A stretch of DNA of 64,000 nt, from the NCBI RefSeq assembly GCF_051622035.1, contig NC_135356.1:22845839-22909838 (forward strand), written 5' to 3'. Below are positions 21,031 through 39,735 of this stretch, in pieces. This stretch comes from Arctopsyche grandis (lineage: Eukaryota > Arthropoda > Insecta > Trichoptera > Hydropsychidae). Position 1 is the stretch's first letter. Every line of letters starts with the position of its first letter. The translations under genes and the position numbers were made by a program. The notes under the pieces were generated by a model that had not been told where the DNA came from, searched no databases, and was given only the letters and a program-made list of their open reading frames with translations.

Positions 21031-23070
21031 ATATAATATGTATTTTAGTAAAATAAATCACAATAAAATAAATAAACAATTACTAAGTGTTGTAATAAAA
21101 TAAATCGATAACAATGACAATATTTTCGTGTTAAATATTATAGACAAGATCTAGCGTTTCCTTTTTCTCATTGTCGGGGAAGTTAATACCTATTTTTTTT
21201 GTATTTAGGCTTGCACTTACAATTAACGACATCGGTCTATCCGCATATGAATGGGTATAGCAGATACTAATATTCCATAAGTATTCATTGTAGTTACTTA
21301 TTTTCAAAAGAATATATGTTATTTAAAAATAAAACTTATAAACATCCGTAATGTATGTAATTATAATTGTATTCCAAATTGTATGTATTGCTAATCATTA
21401 TTCCAAAGAACAGTGCCGGCCTTACATATACCCAATGGCGCCCTCGGGCAATTTTTTCTAAACACTCTTATAGAGGTTTTATATTCCAAAAGCACCCTTT
21501 TTAATTTCAAATTGGCATTGAAAAGGGGTCAATTTGAAATGAAAAAGGGTCTATTTGGAATGAAAAACCTGTAATAATAATAAAAAATTGATTACCATCC
21601 TCCTTCTTCTGGGCTTGAGACCTTGCTACAGTTACAGGCAGTGTCAGCAAAAGCATAGCAACCCAAATGTTTGGATATAATTCTTGTAAATTATGCTGTT
21701 TTATAAAATTTAATATAATGAGTGGATTAATTTTACCATGAACTTTATTTAAAAGAAAGATTTTTAAATTGATAAGTTCATTGCTAATAATATCAGATTT
21801 TGAATTCGCGGTGAGCTTAATTTGAAGATCGGCTCTTTTCAGTAGGTTGTTTAAAAAATACAAAAAATCCCACATCTTTGAATATTCGTTTAACTGTACG
21901 AATCTAAGATCATTTTTTAGGAATATAATTGCACGTAATCACTTTATTCCAGCGATATATTGACGCTGAAAATAGTGTAAACAATCTTTGGAGAATATCG
22001 AAAAAAGTTACAGAAGATTAAGCAGCGTCGTATAGCACGAGATTTAAATTGTGGCTGCCACATGGAAACGTTAATTATAATACAAAAGGGAATGCACCTG
22101 CTCCCAATGAATAGAATTTCCCGCGTACAAATGTTTAAGTTTAGAAAGTAGAGGCGCCTTTAGCGCTCTAATCTTAAATTTTGTCGGGCCTTTGGCGCTC
22201 TTATTTAAAATTTAAAGCGCCTTTAGCGCATCGAGCGGCGCCCTAATTTATTTGGCGCCTTCGGGCGCCGCCCGACCCAGCCCCCCCTTAAAACCAGTAC
22301 TGCCAAAGAGCAACTGTTATTTTTTAATTTTCACGAAAATGAAACCAGGACGTTTGCACACAGCATGCGTTTAAATTTCGTCATCTCGATTTTTGAGCCA
22401 CAATCGTGAATGGAGCAAATGTGATCAAACTGTCGTCGACAAAGTGGCATCGGAGAGTCCCCGGTGTCTTTTGTTTGAGTTACCTGTACATTTTTGCGCC
22501 CTCTCATTTTCCTGCGCTTTCCCCCCTCCTCCCATTCCCATCCCATCGTTGAAAAACCACCCCGAAGCCTCCTTGCAGGTCGGTGGAGACAGTGGTGAAG
22601 TAAGTACCGAGTGTCCCACTGCTGGGGTACCATCTGCAGCCCCGTGCAAGGGAAAACATTTTATGACGGCCGCCGCCCCCAACAACATGTGCACCTATTT
22701 TATGTAAAAGGCTTTGCTCATTGAAAAGAAACCGGAGGGTTGCTTTAGAACACATTACATATTATGGTTGGATAGTATAGTCGGATGGTCAGAATGTTAC
22801 GTTTGTATCCAGGGATGTGCCAAATTTTCGTGTTGGGTTTCCATCGTCGATAAGATATGATGTTGCGGGTCGAATTGCCGAGTGAAAATCGACAAGATGG
22901 TGGGTCTCATTTAAAAAATATTTCATAAAAGTGTTGAATGCGAAGATTTTCTGATTGAAAATATTACAATATTATTATTTTAATATCAATATTGAGTCGA
23001 AGCTTTGGTATTGAAACTCGAAAACAAAGACATTGGTCAGTGTTTTGATAAAAACTAGTACCATATGTAC
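21031..23070. other. Non-coding stretch
   Basis: Contains a foldback element (21474-21570, separate entry) and a GCGCCTTTAGCGC-like degenerate repeat at 22140-22270. A GC-rich block at 22390-22700 has open frames on both strands but no known domain. Confidence 0.35.
21474..21570. repeat. Foldback element, GGGTCAATTTG family, copy B
   Basis: Left AGGTTTTATATTCCAAAAGC and right CTATTTGGAATGAAAAACCT form imperfect inverted ends; the middle contains GAAAAGGGGTCAATTTGAAAT, with AAAAAGGGTC again near the right end. It is related to 4501-4592 and 49017-49284. Confidence 0.7.
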
Positions 23071-23076
23071 TATATA

Positions 23077-23718
23077 CACCCAGCGAAAAGCGAAGCTTAT
23101 CAGTTGCATCACATGCAAATAACGATATATTTTAAAAGACTAGGAAAGGAATTTAAAATAACAGTTTTCGTATTACTTTCTACAACTCCTCTTCATCAAT
23201 ATGCAGCAAAAAAAAAGCGATTTCGTCAATAGACAACATTATGAGGGGAATCATTGTAAATTTTGAAACTGTTTTGAAGTAAAATTCTCTTTAAAATCCG
23301 TTCGTCTCGAGAAGTAAGTTTTTTTGCCATTTTTCCTCTTTCGACAGGTGTTATGTCCATTGTTTTTTTATACTTCTTAAAAAATACAGTTATTGTAGGT
23401 AGAATGTGTCTCCGTTCGTCGATAAATTTCCGCAAAAGAATAATTTTCCTCCCAGAAAGTGACAATTTTTGATTTCTCGGCGATCAACAAAAATTCATAT
23501 TTTACGCTCAACGCTCACAACACTAAAAAAAAACACGCACTACTTGAAAGTCTGGGGGAAACTGACTTAAAAACTTGTTGGCAACAATACGTTGATGTAT
23601 GCTGAAAACAACTGTAAAAGTATAAAAACAAAATTGCCAGAAAGTGAGACCCAATAGGGCGAAAAATGGGCGATTCCGGTAAAATTTGTGACTGATAAGC
23701 TTCGCTTTGCGCTGGGTG
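23077..23718. mobile_element. Tc1-like transposon remnant with TIRs and TA duplication
   Basis: The ends CACCCAGCGAAAAGCGAAGC and (complement) CACCCAGCGCAAAGCGAAGC are followed by TTATCAGT on both sides: 28 bp with one mismatch. TA flanks both sides. It is 642 bp long, about half of an autonomous Tc1 element. The interior on the minus strand keeps a transposase N-terminal piece. Confidence 0.88.
23226..23465 (-). pseudogene. Tc1-type transposase N-terminal fragment
   Basis: The 79-codon frame has MAKKLTSRDERILKRILLQN, which fits the second helix-turn-helix segment of Tc1 transposases (R/K-K-L-T-x-R-D-E-R). No DDE catalytic region follows, so it is non-functional. Confidence 0.6.
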
Positions 23719-23832
23719 TATGTATGTCAATTTTAATCGCTAAACGTAATTATTCTACATATTTTGGTATAAAAATGTAATGCATTTTAAATCTGCTGCA
23801 AAATTTTTTGACACTTTATTTTGAAGATTCTG

Positions 23833-24000
23833 ATATAACTTTAACGTTATTTTATTTATTTATTTGAAGTTTGGACTAATGTGGCATTACAGGAATTCCC
23901 AATGCGCCACAATGGTCGAAAATATAACAAAAAATATATTGAATATACAGAAATAAAATATGTATTCAAACAAACAATACAGAAAAAAAATAACAGTAGG
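23833..24000 (-). mobile_element. SINE 3' half
   Basis: On the minus strand it reads TTATATTTTCGACCATTGTG, GGCGCATTGGGAATTCCTG, TAATGCCACATTAG and ends (AAAT)n. It has no tRNA-like head. Confidence 0.65.
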
Positions 24001-24047
24001 AAAAGTTCAAATGATAATATAGGTAGAAGTAGTCACAATACATATAA

Positions 24048-24274
24048 TCTAATATATAATTTCGAAATAGACTTTGTAAGTTTGTAAGTATCTTTGGTTA
24101 GGAACTTCGTAAATAAAACAAAGTTTCTATGACGACGATTCAATAGGTTGAATATTATAGTTTTTTCGATTCAAATAAATTTAATAAAAAAACAAATGAA
24201 TATTTACTATCAGATTCGCCATATTTACGCTGTTTATATTACAAACCCTGAGCGAAGATGGGTAAAACAACTAG
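24048..24274 (+). mobile_element. Helitron-type element, family A, copy 3
   Basis: It starts TCTAATATATAATTTCGAAA after an A and ends GAGCGAAGATGGGTAAAACA then ACTAG before a T. At 227 bp it is a short non-autonomous copy, very like 58569-58786. Confidence 0.82.
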
Positions 24275-26047
24275 TAATTGATAAATATGAGGAGAAAAAT
24301 TGGGAATTTCTTACATCAACAGTCAGCATTAATATATGTACATACATATGTACATGTATGTATGTATGTATGTATATGTTACAGTTGAAGTGTATTTTCC
24401 AGCGGTAATATATTTTGACTAATTGGAATATATTCCAACTTACCCACGTAATTTGATTAATATAGCGAATTATATTCCAACTGGTCTAAATATATTACAA
24501 ATACAGTTCAATTATAAGTTATTTGGAGCGGTCAGATTTTTGTGAAAATGTCACTCTACTAGTAAATTGAGTTGGAAAGCCACATTTTTGTTTTTAACAT
24601 AGTCTTACAGTTATCGTAATACGGTACTCGGTACTTTTATTCGTAATATCTAGCAAATATTAACGCATTATTGAATTCTAAAGCATTCGTAAAAACATCA
24701 CAACTATCAAAACTCAACTGTTATATCACAACTAGCGCACATTGTTGAAAGTGTATTTGCGTTTGCAGATACATTATTTACTAGTTAAATTGTATTCGAA
24801 TATGAATGTAAAAGGGAGTTGGAATATACATATATGTATGTATACATACAAGAACCAACCGTAAATACAAAACACATCCGTGAGGCCCAAATAAAATGGA
24901 GAAGATCAAAATACACTCATACATCACATTCAATTATGAAAATAATGATGAGCGCAGCTACCAGATAAATAGGCTAAAATAGTCTCTGATAACATTTTCA
25001 CTGAGGTGGAAAATATTACATTCAGGCACGGCAGCATAGATTCCATTAAAAATTCAAATAGTTCTTGGAATATAAATCACCTTGGATTAAGATCTGTGCG
25101 GGCCGAGTACAGCCACCAAACAATGATGTCGCACATAAAGTCCGAACTGTTACAGCAACGATCTGCTGACGTATGTATGTAGAAGCTGAAGAACAAAATT
25201 AGTTACACATTTATTAAAATATATTCAAATACACATTTTGTATCTCTGAATATAATATTTTGATTTATTTGACTTTTGAAGGAAATTTTTGATAATAATG
25301 TATTAATTGAAAATATTTTGACAAATAAGATTAACGAGCGACTGGTTTTATGAGTAGACGAAAAAAAGCTAGACTATAAATAATATAATATTTCTTCAAG
25401 ACATTTGAAAGAATCCAATAAAGTAAAAATTATTGAGCACTATTTACATGCACGTATTTTTGCATGTTTTTCCATGTACATAAATTCAGTTCTATGTCCA
25501 ATATATTTATGTACGAAGTTCGATACCATTATTCGCATATTCCCCAACGTTTACTTTAAAGTCTAAGTGAGCGATATTGACATATTTCACGGGCACCAGT
25601 TGGTCCGCAAAAGTTGCGATGTTTATGAAACGCGCACGTGTTTTATCTTCACGGGAATATTCTAAGAAAATCGTGAAAGCGGGGCAGGTGGCCAAGAAAA
25701 GTTTCACAGAATATTCGACTTTGATCCTTTGGGTTTCACACTGTCAATCCTGAAAGAACACCCGCTCTCCTATGTACTTTCCCTTCCCTCTTCCCACTCT
25801 CGCAAACCTGTCTCATCTCGCTTTCCTTATTCATATTCTTATATACTATATGTATATGTGGGAGTACGTGGGTTTATTTTTTGTATTATTTAAGCATTTT
25901 TCAAGTATTACTAGTTGAATTGCGTGGCATTTGAAAAATAAGGTAAATTGTGGTACTATTCTAATTGAATAAAATTCACACATAAAAATACTTGTATGTA
26001 TGTATGTACATATATTATAATTCATTGAAAGCATCCATTGCAATATA
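24275..26047. other. AT-rich stretch, nothing firmly recognised
   Basis: A TACATACATATGTACATG simple repeat lies near 24335-24375. A less AT-rich piece at 25080-25180 might be the remains of a transposon gene, but the frames are broken. Confidence 0.35.
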
Positions 26048-26235
26048 ACCAGCAGCGTGGTCTAGTGTTGAGTGTTGTATTCTTTCGTGCAAGGTGTCAC
26101 GGGTTCGATTCCCACTAGATTCTCGATGTTGGCGAGACCTTGGTTTGTCGAGGTCGATCGTTTCTTATCAGAATTTGCCAATTTTTCTAATTTTCATCGA
26201 AACGGTTCATGTAAAATTGGCTTTTTCCCTCCAAT
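26048..26235 (+). mobile_element. tRNA-derived SINE, copy 4
   Basis: Head ACCAGCAGCGTGGTCTAGTG, box B GGGTTCGATTCCC (26100-26112), then GAATTTGCCAATTTTTC and ATCGAAACGGTTCATG. The tail is lost. Confidence 0.78.
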
Positions 26236-26589
26236 TTTTTATTGCAAACTTTGAGCCATTGTTGTATCTCAGGTTTTGCCAGATTTCTCTTCATGTATGT
26301 CTTTGTGGATATTTATTGAATGTAAAAATTCATATTGTTACATGAAAAATGTTATCGAACGTATTGTATACCATGTTTGTAATGTCTGACCATAGATGTC
26401 AGGTATTGTTTCGATTTACATGTGTATGTATGTATGTAATAATTATGTATTTAATATATGTAATATATAATTTCTCGAGTCTGAATCTGTTTAGCACACT
26501 CGCCTACTTTGGAGCAATCTGTTAGGCGAGTGTGCATGATTAATTAAAAAAATACATAAAAAAATACAAAAAAAATACATACAAAAAAT

Positions 26590-26593
<4 letters not shown>

Positions 26594-26660
<67 letters not shown>
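26594..26660. repeat. (TA)n array
   Basis: About 67 bp of TA without a retrotransposon at either side, a possible empty target of the type seen at 12.7 kb. Confidence 0.9.
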
Positions 26661-26663
<3 letters not shown>

Positions 26664-27301
26664 TGTTTATATATTTATACAAGGATTGTTTATATATTTT
26701 TTCGGATTAACAAAATTCGTGTTGGATATGATTACCGTATTTAAAATTCTGACCCTTGGATAAAAAATTATAAAAATTATGATGGAATATTTAATCAAAT
26801 TTAAATTTTGGCAACGGGTTTAGTATTAGTCGGAAAAGCGCTAAGAAAATCGAGTAATGAGATTTCAACAGCTATGTAATATCAGGGGTGCGATTTGTAA
26901 AGAGGCTGTAAATCAACTCTTTGTATAATATGTACGCATACTCTTTGTATGTATGCTTTTTGTATGTATGCATATGTACATACATGCATACATATATTTC
27001 TTCTCTTTATTGCATAATCGATTTCGAGCATACCAGACTTCACCATGTCAAATATTTGTACCATTTTCCACGTATTTGAAGTTGTCTCGAGTAAGCTTTT
27101 ATCCCTAGTGGTTTCTCCTTTGCCGTCTGAAGCGGCAAGAAATGGATTAAGATTGTGATAAGTACGTTTGGATTTAAGATTAATGCTAATTTTACAAAGA
27201 CGGGAAAACTTTGACACCGGAGGAGGTAAATCTGGATTTAACGATCATCTAAATGGCTTATTTGTATGATCATTCAATCCAGCTTATCGCTTTATTGTAC
27301 A
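26661..27301. other. AT-rich stretch, nothing recognised
   Basis: No gene or element border recognised. Confidence 0.4.
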
Positions 27302-27801
27302 CTAGACTTGTACCCGATGATATATCATCGCATGGGTGTTGGCATATTAAGTTATTAAATAAAATAAAACTAAAAGAAATGTGTCGTCAGTCATGAGTTC
27401 TATCCCCACGCGGTCGAATTTTTTTAAAATACCTTTAAATATATTTAATTAAGTATTTTTTCAAATACCATTTATATATATTTAATTTAATATTTATATT
27501 TAATTGTTTAATAAAAAAAAGGTAAAACCAGCCTACTTACCTACATGTAAACAATATAAAACACGAATAAAAAAAAAAATCAATTAAATAAATTTTCAAT
27601 AGATGGCGATAAATTCTCAGCCAAGCGGAAATATTGGCATCTATTAGTTTATAAAGAAGCTTTTTTCTTTTGTTATTATATCTTCGTATACGTTTTAGCA
27701 GTGACGTACATACATATGTATGTCGAATCGAAACGACTATTATAGTACGGCGACCGTTATCTCAGACAGATAGACATACAGGCACACAGACAGAATTGCG
27801 A
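27302..27801 (-). mobile_element. Helitron-type element, family B, copy 2 (both ends intact)
   Basis: On the minus strand it starts TCGCAATTCTGTCTGTG after an A. It ends with the perfect hairpin CGATGATATATCATCG, nine bases and then CTAG before a T. At 500 bp it has no Rep/helicase gene. The body matches 2141-3700 and 38870-39492. Confidence 0.85.
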
Positions 27802-27939
27802 TTTTATATAAATTATGTGAATTAAACATTCATCAATTAGAAAAAAATACTATATTTTTTAATATTCAACGAAGAATGAAGAATATTAAATGTAATAAAA
27901 CTTATAGAATGGGTGCGTCTTAAGGTCTATTTATCACAG

Positions 27940-28515
27940 TTTATAATACATCGCCAAGCATATATCGATCCTTTAAATGCCAATAATGATAAATGTACAT
28001 ATGTATATGTAAGTCTATAAAAGTATATATCCAATAATTCATCCGAATGCATACTGGTACAGTAGAAAACGGCAATTGCATCTAAATAGTAGCACTAAAA
28101 GTATTCTTTGGTACATTATATACGGATATACATATTCATACGTGATTGTAATTCATATCTAACAACAGTAGTCATCACAATCTATTCATATTATACAGCA
28201 GTACAAGTCACCGTAAGGTATCACGCAAAAACACTGGCGAAATATTCATGTGATGTCATAGTAGCGTGTGCAAGGGAACTAACGAAAGTGCGCATGCGCA
28301 TATGAATATTTTCGGAATCATCATATTATGATAATATTGATTCGACGATACGACGCAAGCAATATCGTCGCGCTCTGTAATGTATATGTAAGTCGATTTT
28401 GCCTTGCACTTTGGCCAAAACTTATCTGAACGTGCGCTGCTGTATAGTTGTCTTTTCCGCGGACTGCTGTGCTGTGCTGTTGCCTTGCATTGCTGGATAG
28501 TATGAATAGAGCTTT
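27940..28515 (-). repeat. Dispersed repeat R4, copy without LTR insertion
   Basis: Reverse complement of 54790-55815 outside the LTR there. Shared blocks include AGAGCGCGACGATA, TTGCTTGCGTCGTATCGTCG and AGTGCAAGGCAAAATC. It supplies the unoccupied version of the site where solo LTR copy 2 is inserted. Class unknown. Confidence 0.7.
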
Positions 28516-28670
28516 ATGGGGTAGCCTTGGATGAAGTTATCACCGCGGCTATTTTTTGTTTTTATTTTCGGTATTACTAAAAGCATAATATTATATAATA
28601 CATATATGTTATAGCGCAACGTATGAATATACCCAATGTGGAATTTAAACATAGCGGCGTGTATTTCCGA

Positions 28671-28671
<1 letters not shown>

Positions 28672-28740
<69 letters not shown>
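28672..28740. repeat. (TA)n array
   Basis: About 69 bp of TA between unrelated single-copy sequence. Confidence 0.9.
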
Positions 28741-28744
<4 letters not shown>

Positions 28745-30560
28745 TTCGGAGTTTTCCGTAATATTTTCTGACTTGATATTATTGCGTATGAAAAATGTTG
28801 AGTTCGGGCCGAATTTTCCCAGGGTGGCTGCATGAAAAATGTAGGCGTCTCGCTTTATTGCGTTTTTATAAGCTCTTATGTATTCATTTTTAAACATCAG
28901 TTTGTCGTCTCCCGGGAAAAACACGTGCATTTTTATCCGCCTCCAGCCTCCACCCGGAATTCAGGTGGGAAAAACTTTGCGCCGTAGTGAGAGCTCGTCC
29001 ACACCGGAAAAACGGGAAAACGCAGACTTCGTTTTCTTTTCGACGATTTCACCACCACAGTCCAAATGTGTTCTAGAGCTCTTCTATATTTCACGATACA
29101 TTAATATCACGAGTTTGAGACAAAAATTGCTGCTTCAAGTGGCAATTTTCGGTTAAATCCACGTTGAAATTTCAAGTGACAGCATTGAGTTCGTATCAAA
29201 AATTCTACGGTTTTGTATTATTTTGAATTAATGAAAGTCAAATGCTTCTTAAAATGGACTATTTTTATTGAGCAAATCTCGGGCATTTAACATTAGGTAT
29301 TGTAATAATGTTTGGCTCAATTGTTTGATAAACGAATATTCCGCTTAAGAATCACTGGTCTACGATGTATCATTTCTTGAGCGACACAGACTTCAGTGTC
29401 TGTTTTCTTTTGGGACGTGCATATGCATAATATGTACCTTATATTTAGTTTGGGTGTATATATTGTTTAATATGAAAAAAAATGGTATAAACTACATACC
29501 TTCCTACATGTAAACAATATAAAACACCAATAAAATAAATAATTAAATAATACTGTTCGACACGAAAAATGGTTCAAAGACAAGATATGACTTTTCTTAT
29601 AGATCTATGCCCAGTAAACACGAATCTGGTAATAAAAAATGTTGATTGGCTTGAGATTGGGATCGAGATGTACATATGTGTTTTTTAAATCGCACGATTT
29701 TTCTATATCTTCGTTTTGTTCGGTCGATGTCTAAAAATCTGTCAATTTTCTGTTCAAAATGAATATTGGAATCTATAGTCGGGTATTTTATCTTTCATTT
29801 ATAGTACATTTCAGCTTTATAATCTCTCTAAGTAGTCGTCCAGTTCAAATCAAAAGTCAAAAGTACGTATTTTCATTTGGGATATTTTCCCACTGTTAAT
29901 ACTATTTTATATTGAGTATTTTCTATACATATTATATATTATATTTTCTATACATACATAGTTATTGAGATAATGTTCTGGCTACAATATTTTTTGTTTT
30001 CGTTTAAAAAGGTTAATTGGAAGTGTGCTGAATTTTAAATCGGTAAAATTTCAAGGCTCGTACTAGTATTTCAAGGCTCGTACTCGTATTTTCACGAATC
30101 TGAATTGAGTTAATAGGGATAATATATTAAATTGTCTTTATATGAGAATGAAATAAAACTCCACTTAGAAAAATTATATTTCATCAATCATAAATCATCA
30201 TACTTCTATTACTGATAAATGGTTTTAATAAAAACGCAAAATTACAAAGAAGATGTAATGTATTTTCTTTTCTTAAATCTCCTTACAAAATAAATTTAAT
30301 GAGATCCTTGTGCATGTTTCGAGGAACATAGTTTTTTGAAATTCGATTCAACTGATGTGAGATATACCCTTAACGATTTGAATGCTGACCAACGCCGAAC
30401 GGCGTTTTGCTAACAAGTCTATGAGCCTGAAATAAGCCGAGTTTGTGAAAAATAAAGAAGAATACTACCCGCCAAGCCTTTCCAGGTAGCATTGAAAAAA
30501 AAATGAATTGAACATGGGTCGTGTAATCCATGTCAATGTTTATAATGACTGGTTTACACC
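28741..30560. other. Non-coding stretch
   Basis: 29485-29550 repeats an inner piece of the family B Helitrons (CCTACATGTAAACAATATAA). 28880-29160 is less AT-rich and open for 92 codons but matches nothing known to me. The rest is AT-rich. Confidence 0.35.
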
Positions 30561-30564
30561 GGAG

Positions 30565-30695
30565 TTTGGACTAGCTACAAATTTTATACCTGCTTTCTAT
30601 TGAATTTCTAAATAATTCTAGTTGGAAATGTTGGCGAAATTTTCAGCGTGGCGGGCTTTCAACAGAAAAGAGGTCAACAGCACTCAAAGGGTCTA
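30565..30695 (+). repeat. Repeat R3, copy 2
   Basis: See 14650-14775. Here it lies about 200 bp before the (TA)n array that follows the 3' end of the long retrotransposon. Confidence 0.75.
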
Positions 30696-30886
30696 CAATT
30701 AAAAATTGTGACTCCGCAAATAACTTTTTTTTCACAAAATTTCGTAACAAAACAGATCCATTTCCTATCTTCAAATTCCATACAATGCAAATACTATACA
30801 TATATAATATGTATATGTTACTATGTATATGTTTCTATGAATATGTTTTTATGTATATATAACTATGTATGTTACTATGTATATGT

Positions 30887-30889
<3 letters not shown>

Positions 30890-30974
<85 letters not shown>
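30890..30974. repeat. (TA)n array at the 3' end of the long retrotransposon
   Basis: About 85 bp of TA that joins the TGATGATGA tail of the minus-strand element directly. Confidence 0.95.
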
Positions 30975-35033
<4,059 letters not shown>

Positions 35034-35157
35034 CTATGTAATTACACTTGCAATAATAAATTTCATGAAATACAATCATTTTTATATGGTGGTACAATTT
35101 AGCGTAATGTATTACCAAGTGGAACGCGAGTCAAAAAAGCTTGGGAGCCGCTGCCCT

Positions 35158-36431
35158 AGAAAAAAATTGCTAGCAAACACTATACATATATACATATGTA
35201 TATGTAAAAGTTTTTTCTTGATCTGTTATTACATATGTACATATGTTCGTATTATATTCGTACATTTTATTGGCAGTGCTTTAACTGTGACGTACATACT
35301 AGGGTTTCTGTATTCCCAGACTTTTTCAATTCCCGGGACACAGGACAGAGTCTGGGATCATTCCCGGGATTCCCGGGATCCCGGGACACACAATTTTTTT
35401 TTTCAATTTAATATATTCAAATATAAAAAAATGTAAACAATATATCTTTTACAATTACAAATAATATCTTTTAACTGGAAAAAATGTAATTATAAAAGTA
35501 AATTTCTTTAAAGTTGCTTCTTGAAAATACTAAAATATTTAAATGAGAATCCGAAAGCCTATTTCTAGATTTGAAGATCAAAATTTTCCAGCAATGGAAA
35601 AAACTCTTTTAGTTTCGGTCGAAGTTGGTTTTATTGTTAAAAGGGACGAAAACATTTTTTTTTAATTATCGATTTTTCCTTTTGTCAGCATGTATATTTT
35701 AATTTCGTTTTTAAAGTCGAGGTTATTTTAATTTACGTTATTTTGTATATTTGTCTTTGATAACTCCTTATTAATTTCTTCATTCACCGTCAAACACACA
35801 ATTGTTTCATCTTCATCCGAATCTAAAAGAGTTTCGTCAATACAAGAAGGATATACTCGCTTCATAATAGTTTCACCGTAGGATATATGTACATACGTTC
35901 GCTTTTATTACAACATTTAAAGAATGTTTTGTTCGGTATAAAATTAGAAAACAGCTTTAGGCTTCTTCTTTCTTCAATTTTAATTTTCAATTCTCGGAAT
36001 AATTCATCGGTAAGGTCAAGTCCTTCGGTATTGAAATTTTCCAAAAATAGAATTACAAGAAACGATTTTGGCCAAACGCACAGAACCATGCTCATAAAAC
36101 TTCCACGTTTGGGGAATGCGCTGTACTTACTGCTAAACAACAAACCTTTGAGAATATACTACGATTCTTTGTGTATTTGATTTATTATTTCCCTTCGTGC
36201 AGTCGTGAAAATGTTGTATATTTTCAAAAAAGTTTTAAATCTAATTCCCGGGATTCAAGATAAGAATTCCCGGGACACGGGACATCAAAAATTCCGTGAA
36301 TTCCCGGGAATGTCTGTCCCGGGTCGACCCGGGTCAGAAACCCTAGTACATACATATGTCAAATCGAAACGACAATTATAGTACGGTGAGCGTTATCGCA
36401 GACACATTCAGACACACATAATAGTTGTCGA
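35158..36431 (-). mobile_element. Helitron family B fragment split by a hAT element
   Basis: 35158-35299 and 36346-36431 together match the 5' half of the family B Helitrons (GTGACGTACATAC, GAATCGAAACGAC-like, CAGACACACA). The hAT at 35300-36345 lies between them. The 3' half is missing and the 5' end is degenerate. Confidence 0.65.
35300..36345. mobile_element. hAT element with CCCGGG-rich ends and perfect 8-bp duplication
   Basis: The 8-bp duplication GTACATAC is exact (35292-35299, 36346-36353). The ends are TAGGGTTTCTG and its complement CAGAAACCCTA. Just inside both ends lie several ATTCCCGGGA units in direct and inverted order, likely transposase-binding repeats. The interior (35862-36143, minus) has a 93-codon frame with DELFRELKIKIEERRS that might be a transposase remnant. 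It is 1,046 bp long, so non-autonomous. Confidence 0.9.
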
Positions 36432-38209
<1,778 letters not shown>

Positions 38210-38869
38210 GTGGCTTAGTAATATGTAGTAGCAGCAGTCGCTGTAAGCGGTTAGCCGGTTTAAAAAAACTGCAACGGTTTTAATGATATTCAGGAGTATT
38301 AAAGTTAAATATCTTAAGTGTTTGATGTAACTGAGGATTCCGCGAAGATTTGAAAAAAAGAAAAAGAAATAAAATAAAAACTCACCGTTGAATACTTGAG
38401 GGCGTTCAGCATAGACGGTACAGGGCGGAAATAAGGCAATGGATTTTTTTATGTTTTTATATGAAGAAATGTTTCGTAAAAAAGCGATTACATAGATATT
38501 ACTACTGTTTCTTCTTTTTTTTTTATTACGGCCGCAGTACTTTCTATTTAGTATGAAATATGTATAACTTTTTATTGCCGAGCTTATTTCAAACGATGTG
38601 GATGCAGACTTCTCCTGGATAAGACAGTTTGATGTAGAGGCATTCGGGGTAAAGAATTCGTATTTTATTCTCTAGAAAACTTATTAAAATTAGGTACGTT
38701 GTTTACCTACTATGTATGTTCACGTGTATTGTTATGTTAAAAGGTAACGGTATGTATGTACATAAGTATCATCGTTAATGACTATGTAAGTCCCCGTTAC
38801 TTATTTTTACAAATTCGAATTAAAGCTACGCGTCTTTAAGTGATTATACATATTTGAAATTATTTCAAA

Positions 38870-39492
38870 CTAGTATTGTACCCGATGAAATATCATCGCA
38901 TGGGTGCTGGAATATTAAGTCATTATATTAAAAGAAATGTGTCGGTTCTGTGTTCAATCCGCACACGGTCGAATTTTTTTCAAATACCGTTTAAATATAT
39001 TTAATTTAATATTTATATATGTACATATATGTAATTACAAAATATTGTATAAACTACCTACCTACCTAAAACCCAATAGAAAAATTAATTAATTAATTAA
39101 ATAAAATTTCAATAGATGGCGGTAACGCTCAGAGACTAATTTGCTTACAGGAAACATTCGTAGCAAACAGTATATATGTATATATAAGCTTTTTGTTGAT
39201 CTGTTATGATTTTCATATTATATTCGTATGTTTTATTGGCAGTGTTTTAACTGTGACGTAGATATGTCGAATCGAAACGACTATTATAGTAGAGCAAGCA
39301 TTATCTATTTGCCTATAGGAAACATTGGTAACAAACAGTATATATATAGAAGTTTTTTCTTGTGTTATTATATTTGTATATACGTTTTGGCAGTGGCTTA
39401 GCTGTGACGTACATATGTACATATATATGTCGAATCGAAACGACTATTATAGAACGGCGAGCGTTATTTCTGACAGACACACAGAATAGCGA
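38870..39492 (-). mobile_element. Helitron-type element, family B, copy 3, with internal duplication
   Basis: On the minus strand it starts TCGCTATTCTGTGTGTCTGT after an A. It ends with the hairpin CGATGATATTTCATCG, nine bases and CTAG before a T. The segment TCGAATCGAAACGACTATTA occurs twice (near 39268 and 39430), so part of the 5' half is duplicated. Confidence 0.82.
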
Positions 39493-39548
39493 TATTATAC
39501 ATATATATGAAATATATCATACCTTGGACTTTATTTCTAGCCTGTGTT

Positions 39549-39735
39549 ACCAGCAGCGTGGGCGAGTGGTTAGCATATATGCTTTGGAACATAGTGATCA
39601 TGGGTTCGAGTCCCACTGGTTGCTGTTGGACAGACCTTGGTTTTTGACTCCAAGTCGATCTTTTCCCATCAGAGTTTGCCTATTTATCTGATTTCATTGT
39701 TGAAACGGTTCTTCATCGAATTGGCAAAAAGTATC
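39549..39735 (+). mobile_element. tRNA-derived SINE, copy 5
   Basis: The head ACCAGCAGCGTGGGCGAGTG contains box A (GTGGGCGAGTGGTTAGC), and box B GGGTTCGAGTCCC lies at 39602-39614. The body includes GACTCCAAGTCGATC, CATCAGAGTTTGCC and TTGTTGAAACGGTTCTTCAT. Both boxes look intact. No tail. Confidence 0.82.

Noticed and set aside
22393..22755. Protein-coding exon in the GC-rich block
   Set aside because: Open on both strands but with no recognisable domain and no consistent splice borders.
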